Below, piece by piece: positions 39,140 to 46,639 of a stretch of 64,000 nucleotides of DNA. Both the position numbers and the translations under genes were made by a program. Positions within the stretch are counted from its first letter, which is position 1. The number at the start of each line of letters is the position of its first letter. The stretch is from positions 1-64,000 of the forward strand of contig JAJEGY010000009.1 of assembly GCA_022819585.1 (NCBI GenBank), written 5' to 3'. The notes beneath the pieces were generated by a model. That model saw only the letters and a program-made list of their open reading frames with translations. It did no database searches and was not told the DNA's origin. This DNA comes from Dehalococcoidia bacterium (lineage in GTDB: Bacteria; Chloroflexota; Dehalococcoidia; Lucifugimonadales; Lucifugimonadaceae).

Positions 39140-39755
39140 ATCTTGCTGTTTCTGCCGCTAATTGCTTCTCGAAACAGCATAACACGGCATGATTTGGGGC
39201 TCTAGCCTCGTTTTTGCCGCGCAATCGGCAATTTTGCGGCAATTGTTGTTTTCGCGGGGTATCGTCGCAATTTCACGGGATCGAAAGCCGACTCTCGGGC
39301 CATGAATCAGGTAGGTCTCGACCCGACTGGCTGCCTCTCCTTGGACGTTCCGGGATCTGGTGGCGGACTGACTGAGTGGTGTCGAAAACGTGCGTACTCC
39401 GCTGCCCTGTGCGCGTGGATTCCGGCCTCCACTGGAATGACAGTGAGTTTCACCGCAGTGACAGCGGTTGCGCGTGTGAGCCGATCTCGGACAATGTGGT
39501 TGAGTGTTGATCTGAGAGGCAGAATCTGGGATGGGTCGCTGCCCTGTCCTTGTGGATTCCAGATTTCGCGGGGATGGCGTGCGGGTGGGTTTGAAATCTG
39601 TATCTACATCGGGATGATGACGGGAATGCAGAATTTATTCTTATGTTTGTTATAAAACTCTCATATTTTGACATGTCAAGATAGCAACTGCTTTGTGAGA
39701 TTACGCCTGAACAGGAGCTAATCAAGTTTATGCCCGAACTTGAACGCAAAAATTT
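39140..39755. other. Intergenic region at the skew switch, candidate origin zone
   Basis: About 620 nt without a credible gene. It holds repeated GGCAATT/CGCAATTT motifs (39226-39275), an imperfect copy of repeat R2 (ATTCC..GGAAT, 39419-39438), an AT-rich stretch (39632-39700) and a perfect palindrome TTGACATGTCAA (39668-39679). I searched by eye for TTATCCACA-type DnaA boxes and found no convincing match. Confidence 0.4.
39668..39679. promoter_or_regulatory. Palindromic site TTGACATGTCAA
   Basis: A 12-nt perfect palindrome in AT-rich DNA between the winged-helix-like gene and SPFH. Could be an operator; no binding protein is known. Confidence 0.3.
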
Positions 39756-39779
39756 GGCGGGACTACATGTAGTCCCGCC
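39756..39779 (-). terminator. Rho-independent terminator of the SPFH/NfeD unit
   Basis: A perfect 24-nt inverted repeat, GGCGGGACTA / TAGTCCCGCC with CATG at the centre. Read on the minus strand it is followed by AAATTTTTG, a T-rich tract, 28 nt after the SPFH stop codon. Confidence 0.8.
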
Positions 39780-39807
39780 GTGAAAAAGATTCGTATGTTC
39801 AGAAACT

Positions 39808-40668
39808 CTAGTTTTGGTCGTCTCCGCCGCTGGCGACGCCCATCATGTTGCCGATACCTCCCATCAACTGCGTCATTTCCATGGGAAGGACGAATTTGGT
39901 GGCGGGGCCTGCGGCCATCTCTTTGAGGGCGTCCATGTACTGGAGAGTCATGGTGTTGCCTCCAACGCCGTGAGCGGTGTCTTGTATGCGTTGGAGGGCG
40001 TCTGCGTAGCCGGAGGCTCTGAGGACGGCTGCTTGTTGGTCGCCCTCGGCTTTGAGGATCTCGGCCTGTTTGGCACCTTCGGCTTTGAGGATCTCGGACT
40101 GCTTCTGCCCTTCCGCGACGGTGATGGCTGCTTCGCGTTCACCGTCGGCTTCGAGGACCATTGATCGGCGCATACGTTCTGCAGACATTTGGCGCGTCAT
40201 TGCGGCCTGGATGTCGGTGGGCGGTTCAATTTCTCGGATTTCGACGTTGGTGACTTTGATGCCCCAGCGTCCGGTCTCTTGGTCGAGACGAGTTCGGATG
40301 AGTTCGTTGATGCGCTCTCTTTGGGAGAGGACTTCGTCTAGGCTGATGTCGCCCACTACGGCTCGGAGCGTGGTGGTTGCTAGACCGACTACGGCTGATG
40401 TGTAGTGTTCGACTTCGAGGACGGCTAGATGGGACTGGTTGATATCTACCCTCATGTAGACGAGGAAGTCGATATCAATCGGAGCGTTGTCTTTGGTGAT
40501 GTTGGTCTGGCGAGGGATTTCGAGGACCGCGGTCCGGGTGTCGACCTTTTGGATCTGGTGGACGATGGGGATGGAAAAGACGATTCCCGGTCCTTTCATA
40601 CCCTCGAACTTGCCGAGACGAAACCGTGCTACACGTTCGTAGTCACGGATAAAGTTGATGATTCCCAT
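39808..40668 (-). CDS. SPFH/band 7 family protein
   Basis: 286 residues. The SPFH domain starts at once (MGIINFIRDYERVARFRLGKFEGMKGPG) without a clear N-terminal membrane helix. It continues with VDTRTAVLEIP and the ISLDEVLSQRERIN segment. A long coiled-coil follows (about 165-230) with near-exact repeats of ILKAEGxxQAE. Such stomatin/QmcA-like proteins form membrane rafts and pair with NfeD proteases, and the next gene upstream is an NfeD. The gap between them is about 83 nt. Confidence 0.92.
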   Translation of the reverse strand: MGIINFIRDYERVARFRLGKFEGMKGPGIVFSIPIVHQIQKVDTRTAVLEIPRQTNITKDNAPIDIDFLVYMRVDINQSHLAVLEVEHYTSAVVGLATTTLRAVVGDISLDEVLSQRERINELIRTRLDQETGRWGIKVTNVEIREIEPPTDIQAAMTRQMSAERMRRSMVLEADGEREAAITVAEGQKQSEILKAEGAKQAEILKAEGDQQAAVLRASGYADALQRIQDTAHGVGGNTMTLQYMDALKEMAAGPATKFVLPMEMTQLMGGIGNMMGVASGGDDQN

Positions 40669-40751
40669 ATTGGTCTCCTTTTGACGACCATTCCGTCAGT
40701 TGCAATTCGAAAGGTCGTTATTGCTTGTGGCTGATGTTACCTTGGGTTGGT

Positions 40752-42206
40752 TTAACTCGGTTGATGATCGGTGTTGGAGGCATCTTCCGTATCAGGTTCG
40801 ACGATCAGAGTTATGCCATCGATTTTGGTGATTTTTACGCTCTGCCCTACTTCGATGTTGGAACGATTAGGTGTGTGGGCTGTCCAGTGCTCCCCTGCTG
40901 CGTAGACTTCGCCTTCGGGGTCTAAGGCTTTAGTGACGAGGACTGAGGTGCCGATGAGGGTGTCAGAGGTGCCTGCGGGGATGTATGACTCTGGTTTCGA
41001 TACTCTGCGGAGCTCGTAGATCATCCAGATTACGAAGGCTAGGAGGACGGCACCGACACCTCCTAGGAGCCAACGGCTTACTTGGATTTGACCGCCGGGG
41101 AGTTCTGGTGCGTCGATCGATGGGAACGGGAAGAGAAAGATTCCGCCTAGGACGAGAGCGATTACTCCGGCGATGCCGAAGAATCCGAATCCTGGAGTGA
41201 CGAAGATTTCGGCGGCCAAGAGGGCTAGAGCGACGGCGATTAGGATGACTCCGGCCCATTGGAATGGGAGTTGGCCAATACCGGCGAATCCTAGGACGAG
41301 GAGGACGACGCCGATGGTGCCGGGGATGAAGGTTCCGAAGTTCCAGAGTTCAACGATGAGTCCGAGTCCGCCTAGCGAGATGAATAGGAAAGCGAGGTTG
41401 GGGTTGGCGAGGGCGCTGAGGAAGCGGTCCCAGATGGTGTATTCGCTTTCGACGATGCGGGAACTGGTGAGGTTTTCGAGGACGATTTCGCCTGCTGCGG
41501 TTTCTACGGTTCGTCCTTCGGCCCAGTGGAGCAGTTCGTCGAGGTCGGCGGCTAGAACGTCGGCGATGCCGATTTCGACGGCTTCTTCGGCGGAGTATGC
41601 TTTGGCTTCGAAGACGGTTGCTTCAAGGGCTTCGACGTTGCGGTTTCGTTTTTCGGCGATGCCTCTGATGAGTGCTGCTGCGTCTTCGTTGGCTTTGACT
41701 TGTAGGGTCTCGCCGAGGTCTTCGCCCTGCCCTCCGACGACGGCTGCTGCGCCGATCTCGGTGACTGGTGCCATTGCGAGGATGTTTGCGGCGGCACTGA
41801 TGAAGGTTCCGGCGCTGGCGGCGCGAGCGCCCGATGGTGCGACGTAGACGGCGGTTGGGACCCTTGATTCAAGGATGGCATTGACCATCTTGCGGGTGCT
41901 GTCGAGGAGTCCGCCGGGGGTGTCGAGCTGGATAACTACGAGGGCGTATTGGCCTTGGGCCTGATCGAGGTTGTTGATGAGGTAGCGCTGGGAAACGGGG
42001 TCGATGGCGCGGTCGAGTTGGATTAGGTAGGTGCCGCGGGGGGTGTTTGTTTGGGCAGAGGTGGTTTGATCGAGGATTGTTAGGGTGTGGAGGCCTACGA
42101 GGAGGAGGGTTATGTAGATTGCTAGGCGGAGGTGTCGCCAAGATAAGGAAGGTTTGATGCGGTTGATGCGTGGTGATGGTTTGCCGTACCCCACCCATTT
42201 GTCCAC
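40752..42206 (-). CDS. NfeD-type membrane serine protease (ClpP-class)
   Basis: About 484 residues. A signal/membrane helix (AIYITLLLVGLHTLTIL) is followed by a ClpP-like domain with DTPGGLLDSTRKM, the nucleophile Ser in ARAASAGTFI and a Lys in IAEKRNRN consistent with the Ser/Lys dyad. Several membrane helices follow, then a C-terminal OB-fold NfeD domain. The open frame continues upstream to 42443 through repeats R1 and R4; that part is not protein-like. No ATG lies between the repeat and the first helix, so GTG at 42206 is the best start (42194 also possible). Pairs with the SPFH gene. Confidence 0.88.
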   Translation of the reverse strand: MDKWVGYGKPSPRINRIKPSLSWRHLRLAIYITLLLVGLHTLTILDQTTSAQTNTPRGTYLIQLDRAIDPVSQRYLINNLDQAQGQYALVVIQLDTPGGLLDSTRKMVNAILESRVPTAVYVAPSGARAASAGTFISAAANILAMAPVTEIGAAAVVGGQGEDLGETLQVKANEDAAALIRGIAEKRNRNVEALEATVFEAKAYSAEEAVEIGIADVLAADLDELLHWAEGRTVETAAGEIVLENLTSSRIVESEYTIWDRFLSALANPNLAFLFISLGGLGLIVELWNFGTFIPGTIGVVLLVLGFAGIGQLPFQWAGVILIAVALALLAAEIFVTPGFGFFGIAGVIALVLGGIFLFPFPSIDAPELPGGQIQVSRWLLGGVGAVLLAFVIWMIYELRRVSKPESYIPAGTSDTLIGTSVLVTKALDPEGEVYAAGEHWTAHTPNRSNIEVGQSVKITKIDGITLIVEPDTEDASNTDHQPS

Positions 42207-42226
42207 CCCGATCCCCCTCACCCTGG

Positions 42227-42250
42227 CCCTCTCCCCCGATGGGGAGAGGG
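42227..42250 (-). repeat. Palindromic repeat R1, copy 2
   Basis: CCCTCTCCCC (227-236) and GGGGAGAGGG (241-250), flanked by CTCACCCTGG. Oriented toward the NfeD start 21 nt away. Confidence 0.8.
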
Positions 42251-42343
42251 GACCCCGCTCCACCCCATATGCTTCAGCACGTGCGGTATTGTGGCGATCT
42301 GTTGGCGATGTGGTCATTTTTGTTTGGAGGTGTGCCACCTCGG

Positions 42344-42398
42344 GGGCATCCCCCGCTCTCGCTTTGCTTGCGCGCCCCCTTCGCTTCGCGAAAGGGGC
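42344..42398 (-). repeat. Repeat R4, copy 2, with hairpin
   Basis: On the minus strand it reads CGAAGGGGGCGCG..AAGCGAGAGCGGGGGATGCCC, closely matching the start of the window. A hairpin CCCCTT/AAGGGG lies at 42376-42397. Confidence 0.65.
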
Positions 42399-42406
42399 GT
42401 ATCGGT

Positions 42407-43222
42407 TTAGTCGCTGCCGGCGGCTCCTACGGTTCCTGCCCATGCTCCTACGGCCATCATTCCGCCGTCTACGTTTACATACGATCCGGTCATGAATGAG
42501 GCTTTGTCGGAGGCTAGGAAGAGCATTACGTTGGCGATGTCTTCGGGTTCTCCGATGCGGCCCAAAGGGTGAGTCTTGGCGGAGTCGATTAGGCCCTGTT
42601 CGATGTCATCGCCGGTGCCTTCGAGGGCTTTCCAGACCATTGGTGTGTTGATAGTTCCGGGGTTTACGGAGAGGACTCGGATATTGTCTTTGGCGAAGTC
42701 GATGGACATTTGGCGAGTCAATGAGAGGTCGCCGCCTTTGCTGGCAGCATATGCGGATACGAAGGGCATGGATGCGAGGCCCTGGACGCTGGCGACTGAG
42801 ATGATGACGCCTCCGCCACGTTCTCGCATTGAGGGGACGGCGTATTTGGCCATGAGGAAGCGGCTTCGGAGGTTTATGTTGATGATGTCTTCCCAGGCTT
42901 CTTCTGGGAGGTCAACGGCGTCGACGTAGGAGGATGGGGGTTGGATGCCGACGTTGTTGATGATGATGTCGACGCCACCATAGGCATCGATTGCGGCGTC
43001 GACGGTGTCTCGGCATCCCTCGATGGTTCCGGCGTCGGCGGAGATGTATTGGGCAGTTGCGCCCTGCCCTGTCAGTTCGGCGGCTAGGGATTCGCCTGCT
43101 TCGTCGTCGATGTCCATGATGGTTACGGAAGCGCCTGCAGCAGCGAAGGCTTTTGAGCATCCGCCTCCGATGCCTAGCGCTCCGCCGGTGACGATTACGG
43201 ATTTGCCGTCGAACTGGGTCAT
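42407..43222 (-). CDS. SDR family oxidoreductase
   Basis: 271 residues from the ATG at 43222 (MTQFDGKSVIVTGGALGIG). The frame is open to 43555 but the extension is translated repeat DNA. Motifs: TGGALGIG, Asp in IMDIDD favouring NAD, NNVG, catalytic Ser in SVASVQG, and YAASKGG with Tyr and Lys. A short Gly/Ala tail (MMAVGAWAGTVGAAGSD) extends beyond the usual VDGG end. Substrate unknown. Its leader carries R2, R4, R1 and an A/C-rich tract. Confidence 0.92.
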   Translation of the reverse strand: MTQFDGKSVIVTGGALGIGGGCSKAFAAAGASVTIMDIDDEAGESLAAELTGQGATAQYISADAGTIEGCRDTVDAAIDAYGGVDIIINNVGIQPPSSYVDAVDLPEEAWEDIININLRSRFLMAKYAVPSMRERGGGVIISVASVQGLASMPFVSAYAASKGGDLSLTRQMSIDFAKDNIRVLSVNPGTINTPMVWKALEGTGDDIEQGLIDSAKTHPLGRIGEPEDIANVMLFLASDKASFMTGSYVNVDGGMMAVGAWAGTVGAAGSD

Positions 43223-43382
43223 TGTTTGGTCTCCGATGTTGGGGGTTTTACTGGGATAGATTATCGGTGAGGATGGGGTTGTTTTGTCTGAATTGGGATT
43301 CTTGGGATTTTTGGCGGGTTCTTGGGATTTGGTTGTTTGGGGTACCCCCACCCCTTTGTCCCCCCGGTCACCCTCACCCTGA
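43223..43382 (-). other. A/C-rich leader of the SDR gene (coding strand)
   Basis: On the minus strand this holds CCAAACAACCAAATCCCAAG, AAAAATCCCAAGAATCCCAA and TTCAGACAAAAC before the start codon. It parallels the tract at 535-640 before the radical SAM gene. Confidence 0.5.
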
Positions 43383-43407
43383 CCCTCTCCCGCCGAGCGG
43401 GAGAGGG
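43383..43407 (-). repeat. Palindromic repeat R1, copy 3
   Basis: CCCTCTCCCGC (383-393) and GCGGGAGAGGG (397-407) with loop CGA, flanked by CTCACCCTGA on the side facing the SDR gene. Confidence 0.8.
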
Positions 43408-43430
43408 GAGTCTCCTTCTTCCCCTGCCTA

Positions 43431-43480
43431 GGGCATCCCCCTCGCTTCGCATCGCGCATCCTTACGGTAAAGCGAAGGGC
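43431..43480 (-). repeat. Repeat R4, copy 3
   Basis: GGGCATCCCCCTCGCTTCGC at one end and AGCGAAGGG at the other. Same order relative to R1 and the gene as the copies at 1-50 and 42344-42398. Confidence 0.6.
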
Positions 43481-43505
43481 CACCCTGCCACGCGCCACCC
43501 TTGGG

Positions 43506-43523
43506 TTCCTGCTTTCGCAGGAA
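43506..43523 (+). repeat. Palindromic repeat R2, copy at 43.5 kb
   Basis: TTCCTGC and GCAGGAA around TTTC, followed by TGACG. Same type as 39419-39438 and 50293-50308: the widespread ATTCCxGC..GCxGGAATGACG repeat. Confidence 0.7.
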
Positions 43524-43614
43524 TGACGTATGAATTCAGGAGTGACGTGTTGCATTGTATGTCACTTGTGTGCTATGATGGTTGTTTAGAGTTGGTTTTG
43601 GAGGTGTTGTTTTG

Positions 43615-44517
43615 ATGAAGAAGAGGGAGGGTCCGGCGGAGCGGTTGTTGGAGAGTGATCGGGTTGTTGGGAGGATGGCTCCGGTTTGGTTTGTGACTAG
43701 GGTTTTGGGTGTGAAGCCTTGGGCGAAGCAGGGGGAGATTCTGAATGCGGTGCGGGACCATGATTATGTTGCGGTGCGTTCCTGCAATGGTTCGGGCAAG
43801 ACTTTTACGGGTGCGTTGGCGGCGATCTGGTGGTTGATGGTGCATGATGAGGCGGTGGTGATTACTACTGCACCGACGGAGCGGCAAGTGAAAGAGGTGC
43901 TTTGGCGGGAGATCAGAGGTCTGCACAGGAAAGCGCGGCATATTGTGAGGGGGAAGATGAGTTTGACGCGTCTGGAACTATCGGACAAACGTTTCGCGTT
44001 CGGATTTACGACGAACATAGAGGACCGGTTCCAAGGGTTTCACAGCGAGAACATCTTGGCGATCGTGGATGAGGCGTCGGGAGTGAGGGATTACATCTTC
44101 GATGCGATATTCGGTTGTCTGACGTCGTCAAACTCGAAGATGCTGATGCTGGGCAACCCGATGAAGCTTTGGGGAACGTTCTACGACGCGTTTCACAAGG
44201 ACCGGGAGGTCTGGAAGAGGATCCATATCTCGGCGTTCGACACGCCGGCGTTTGAGAAGCTGGATTCGGAGTCGGTGCTTGGGGAATCGGTTGATTTGCT
44301 GAAGGCTAAGGGTGAGTTGTCGGAGATCGAGGCTGGTCCTGGGGGCATAACTACGCCCTACTGGGCACAACGGATGGCGAAGACACGTGGTTTGGAGTCA
44401 CCGGCGTATCGGGTGCGGGTGTTGGGGGAGTTTCCGGTCGGTGGTGTTGAGGCGATTAAGGAGGATGATGAGGTGGAGCTTCCGGCTTGGCTTCTCGACG
44501 ATTTCTGGGAAGACTGA
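43615..44517 (+). CDS. Terminase-like ATPase, apparently without nuclease domain
   Basis: 300 residues resembling the ATPase half of phage large terminase subunits. Walker A SCNGSGKT (about 56-63), an adenine-side VITTAPTERQVKEVLWREI segment, Walker B LAIVDEAS (about 149-155) and a coupling-motif-like MLMLGNP. PYWAQRMAKTRGLESPAYRVRVLGEFP near the end is usual at the ATPase/nuclease boundary. The C-terminal RNase H-like nuclease (normally 150-200 residues) is missing. No capsid, portal or integrase gene is nearby. The ATG at 43615 has GGAGG upstream; a TTG at 43582 is less likely. Confidence 0.75.
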   Translation: MKKREGPAERLLESDRVVGRMAPVWFVTRVLGVKPWAKQGEILNAVRDHDYVAVRSCNGSGKTFTGALAAIWWLMVHDEAVVITTAPTERQVKEVLWREIRGLHRKARHIVRGKMSLTRLELSDKRFAFGFTTNIEDRFQGFHSENILAIVDEASGVRDYIFDAIFGCLTSSNSKMLMLGNPMKLWGTFYDAFHKDREVWKRIHISAFDTPAFEKLDSESVLGESVDLLKAKGELSEIEAGPGGITTPYWAQRMAKTRGLESPAYRVRVLGEFPVGGVEAIKEDDEVELPAWLLDDFWED

Positions 44518-44588
44518 TGGGGATGTGTCGGGATTTCTTAGTGGTTTGCAGATGGCGGTTTTGGTTGTTCGGGGTTTCCCGTCTCGGC

Positions 44589-44617
44589 GGGCATACCCCG
44601 CTCGCTGAGCTCGCGCC
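44589..44617 (-). repeat. Repeat R4, partial copy
   Basis: GGGCATACCCCGCTCGCTGA with GCTCGCGCC following. It matches the GGGGATGCCC end of the copies at 1-50 and 42344-42398. Confidence 0.45.
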
Positions 44618-44673
44618 AAAGGGTGTACGATTGGGGCTGAGAAACAGTCGTTACGTTAGTAGGCTGCAACTCA

Positions 44674-44757
44674 GGCTGGAGGTATGCGCGACGTAGCTGT
44701 ATGTCTTTGAGTGGCCTAGCTACGCCGCCGATTACGCTTGTCAGGCGACCTCCGGCC
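44674..44757. other. Nested inverted repeat, possible structured RNA
   Basis: GGCTGGAGGT (674-683) pairs with ACCTCCGGCC (748-757), with one G-T; inside it CGTAGCT (692-698) pairs with AGCTACG (718-724). Two stacked helices enclose asymmetric loops. I do not recognise a riboswitch class. It lies about 250 nt before the MFS gene. Confidence 0.45.
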
Positions 44758-44835
44758 ACCCATCATCTAATCGGCACGGAATTCACACCCTACTTCTCCC
44801 GTCTCGTCAGGCATAGCCTGCGCACTCGCTTAGGC

Positions 44836-44856
44836 GGGCAGATTTGAAACCTGCCC
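44836..44856 (+). repeat. Palindromic repeat R3, copy 2
   Basis: GGGCAG (836-841) and CTGCCC (851-856) around ATTTGAAAC; related to CAGGTTTCAAACCTG at 34978. Confidence 0.6.
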
Positions 44857-45009
44857 TACAATCTCGTCATTCCGCTGTGCGAAAGGGGCTTGTTTGGGGT
44901 GTATCATGCAATGAATCGTTAAGATGTGGGGTCGGGCCGTTGGGTTCGCCCTGGGCGTTGACGCTGGTTGGCCTCTCAAACTCGTATATCTCATTCCCGG
45001 ACCGAGCGT

Positions 45010-46305
45010 GTGAAGCCTTGGTCTTCATTCAAGCATTACGACTTTTCGGTGCTTTGGGCGGCGCAGGTGACGATGACGATGGCGATGACGTTGCGGTTGT
45101 TGTCGACGAGTCAGTGGATTTTCGATGTGACGGGATCGGCGGCGCAGCTGGGGATCTTGGGTGCGGTGCAGCTTTTGCAGATGCCGGTTGTGATCTACGG
45201 CGGTGCGCTTGCGGATGTGATGAACCGGAAAGTGTTGATGTCGCTGACGCAGTGCGTGTCTTTCGGTTCTTTGGCGACGTTGACGATCCTGGCGTATGCG
45301 GATGTTTTGGCACCGTGGCATATCTGGGTGGTGACGGGATTGACCGGGATGGTGAATATGTTGGGGAGTTCGGCGCGTCCGGCGATGCTGCCGAGGGTTG
45401 TGCCACGTTCGCATTTGACGAATGCGGTGACGATATCGACGTCGACGATGCAGGTGGCGGCGATTACGGTGCCGTTTATCTTTGCGCCGCTGTATCTTGC
45501 TTGGGGGATCGCCCCTACCCTGCTGGTGACGACTGGCATAGCTGGGTTGAGCGTGATTTCGCCGCTATTGATCAGGGCGTCGGGAGCGCCGGAGCAAGGC
45601 AGCGGAGGCGGTGTGAAGTGGAAGACGATCGTTGAAGGGTTCCATTTTGTGCGGACGCACCCGATACTGCCGGGTCTGTATCTGCTCGATATCGGGGTGA
45701 CGATCGTGAGTTTCTACCGGATGCTGTTCCCGTTCTTCTCGCACGAGCTTTACGGCATGGGAGCGCAAGGGACGGCGTTGCTGACGTCGGCGAATGCTTT
45801 GGGAGGTGTGTGTGGGAGTATGGTGGTGTTTATCACGGAGAGATGGCGTAGGAAGGGGATGATTGTGCTTGTGGCGACGTTGATCTATGCGTTGTTGTTG
45901 TTTGTCTGGGGATTCAACCGTGTCGATTTGGTGGATAATCCGTTCGTGACATTGGCGTTGGGCGGTTTTTCGTGGACGTTGAACTACATCTTTGCGATTG
46001 GGTTGGTGATCGTGGCGTTGCTGGGAGGGACGGATGCTGTGGGTATGACGATGCGGCAAGCGTTGGTGCAGTTGACCGCGCCTGACAATATGCTTGGTCG
46101 TGCGAGCAGCGCGCACTCGTTCTCGGCGATGGGGGCGAACCATCTCGGTCAGATGGAGGTGTCGTTTGTGGGCGGGATTATCGGTGCGGGGAATGTGATG
46201 GTTTTGGGTGGATTTATCTCGTTGATCGTATTAGTTGCGATCTGGCGGTTGGTGCCAGGGATACGGAATTATCGGTATCGGCCGCGGCGGAGTGGGGTGG
46301 ATTGA
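45010..46305 (+). CDS. MFS transporter, EntS-like exporter group
   Basis: Integral membrane protein of about 431 residues with some 10-12 hydrophobic helices. The FKHYDFSVLWAAQ start and the GGALADVMNRKVLM loop between helices 2 and 3 fit the MFS group containing EntS and macrolide exporters. ERWRRKGMI is the central-loop equivalent. Likely a drug or metabolite efflux pump; substrate unknown. GTG at 45010 is preferred, TTG at 44968 possible. Strongly G/T-biased coding strand. Its TGA overlaps the ATG of the HicB-like gene by one base. Confidence 0.88.
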   Translation: MKPWSSFKHYDFSVLWAAQVTMTMAMTLRLLSTSQWIFDVTGSAAQLGILGAVQLLQMPVVIYGGALADVMNRKVLMSLTQCVSFGSLATLTILAYADVLAPWHIWVVTGLTGMVNMLGSSARPAMLPRVVPRSHLTNAVTISTSTMQVAAITVPFIFAPLYLAWGIAPTLLVTTGIAGLSVISPLLIRASGAPEQGSGGGVKWKTIVEGFHFVRTHPILPGLYLLDIGVTIVSFYRMLFPFFSHELYGMGAQGTALLTSANALGGVCGSMVVFITERWRRKGMIVLVATLIYALLLFVWGFNRVDLVDNPFVTLALGGFSWTLNYIFAIGLVIVALLGGTDAVGMTMRQALVQLTAPDNMLGRASSAHSFSAMGANHLGQMEVSFVGGIIGAGNVMVLGGFISLIVLVAIWRLVPGIRNYRYRPRRSGVD

Positions 46306-46571
46306 TGGAATTGAAGATTGTTTTCGCCGATGACGAAAACGGGTGGATAACGGCATATTGTCCAGACCTTCCGGGTTGCGTTTCGCAAGGCAAGGGTATT
46401 GCTGAGGCGCGGGCCAACATCAAGGAAGCTATTGAAGTTTTTCTTGAAGTGATGGCTGAAGACATGATCGCCGAAAATCGCAAAAAGGCTCGCGATTCAA
46501 ACGTCGAGAATTCTAGCGCTATGATCGAAGATTCAGTCGGAGTGCGCTATTTGCTGGTCGCGCCGGAATGA
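46305..46571 (+). CDS. HicB-like antitoxin-type protein
   Basis: 88 residues. The partially degraded RNase H-like HicB fold is clear: ENGWITAYCPDLPGCVSQGKGIAEARANIKEAIEVFLE. In HicAB modules this neutralises a small RNA-cleaving HicA toxin, but no HicA-like frame (about 60 residues) is visible on either side. It may be solitary, or act with an unlinked toxin. Composition is much less G/T-biased than the MFS gene it overlaps, as if newly inserted. Confidence 0.8.
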   Translation: MELKIVFADDENGWITAYCPDLPGCVSQGKGIAEARANIKEAIEVFLEVMAEDMIAENRKKARDSNVENSSAMIEDSVGVRYLLVAPE

Positions 46572-46639
46572 TATGTTGCGGATACCAGTCGAATCTGGAA
46601 TCAGCGCATACCAATGAAGATAGAAACTGGAGAGTTCGT

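Larger units (their letters stand above)
44518..45009. other. Intergenic region with repeats and a structured element
   Basis: About 490 nt without a gene. It contains a partial R4 (44589-44617), a nested inverted repeat (44674-44757) and R3 (44836-44856). No tRNA fold was found. Confidence 0.5.

Noticed and set aside
39140-39807. DnaA boxes supporting an origin
   Set aside because: No TTATCCACA or close variant was seen by eye, so the origin claim rests on composition and dnaN only.
42207-42443. N-terminal extension of NfeD
   Set aside because: The extra residues are translated from repeats R1 and R4 and precede a normal signal helix; GTG at 42206 fits better.
43223-43555. N-terminal extension of the SDR at 42407
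   Set aside because: Made of repeat DNA; the classical SDR start MTQFDGKSVIVTGG follows the ATG at 43222.
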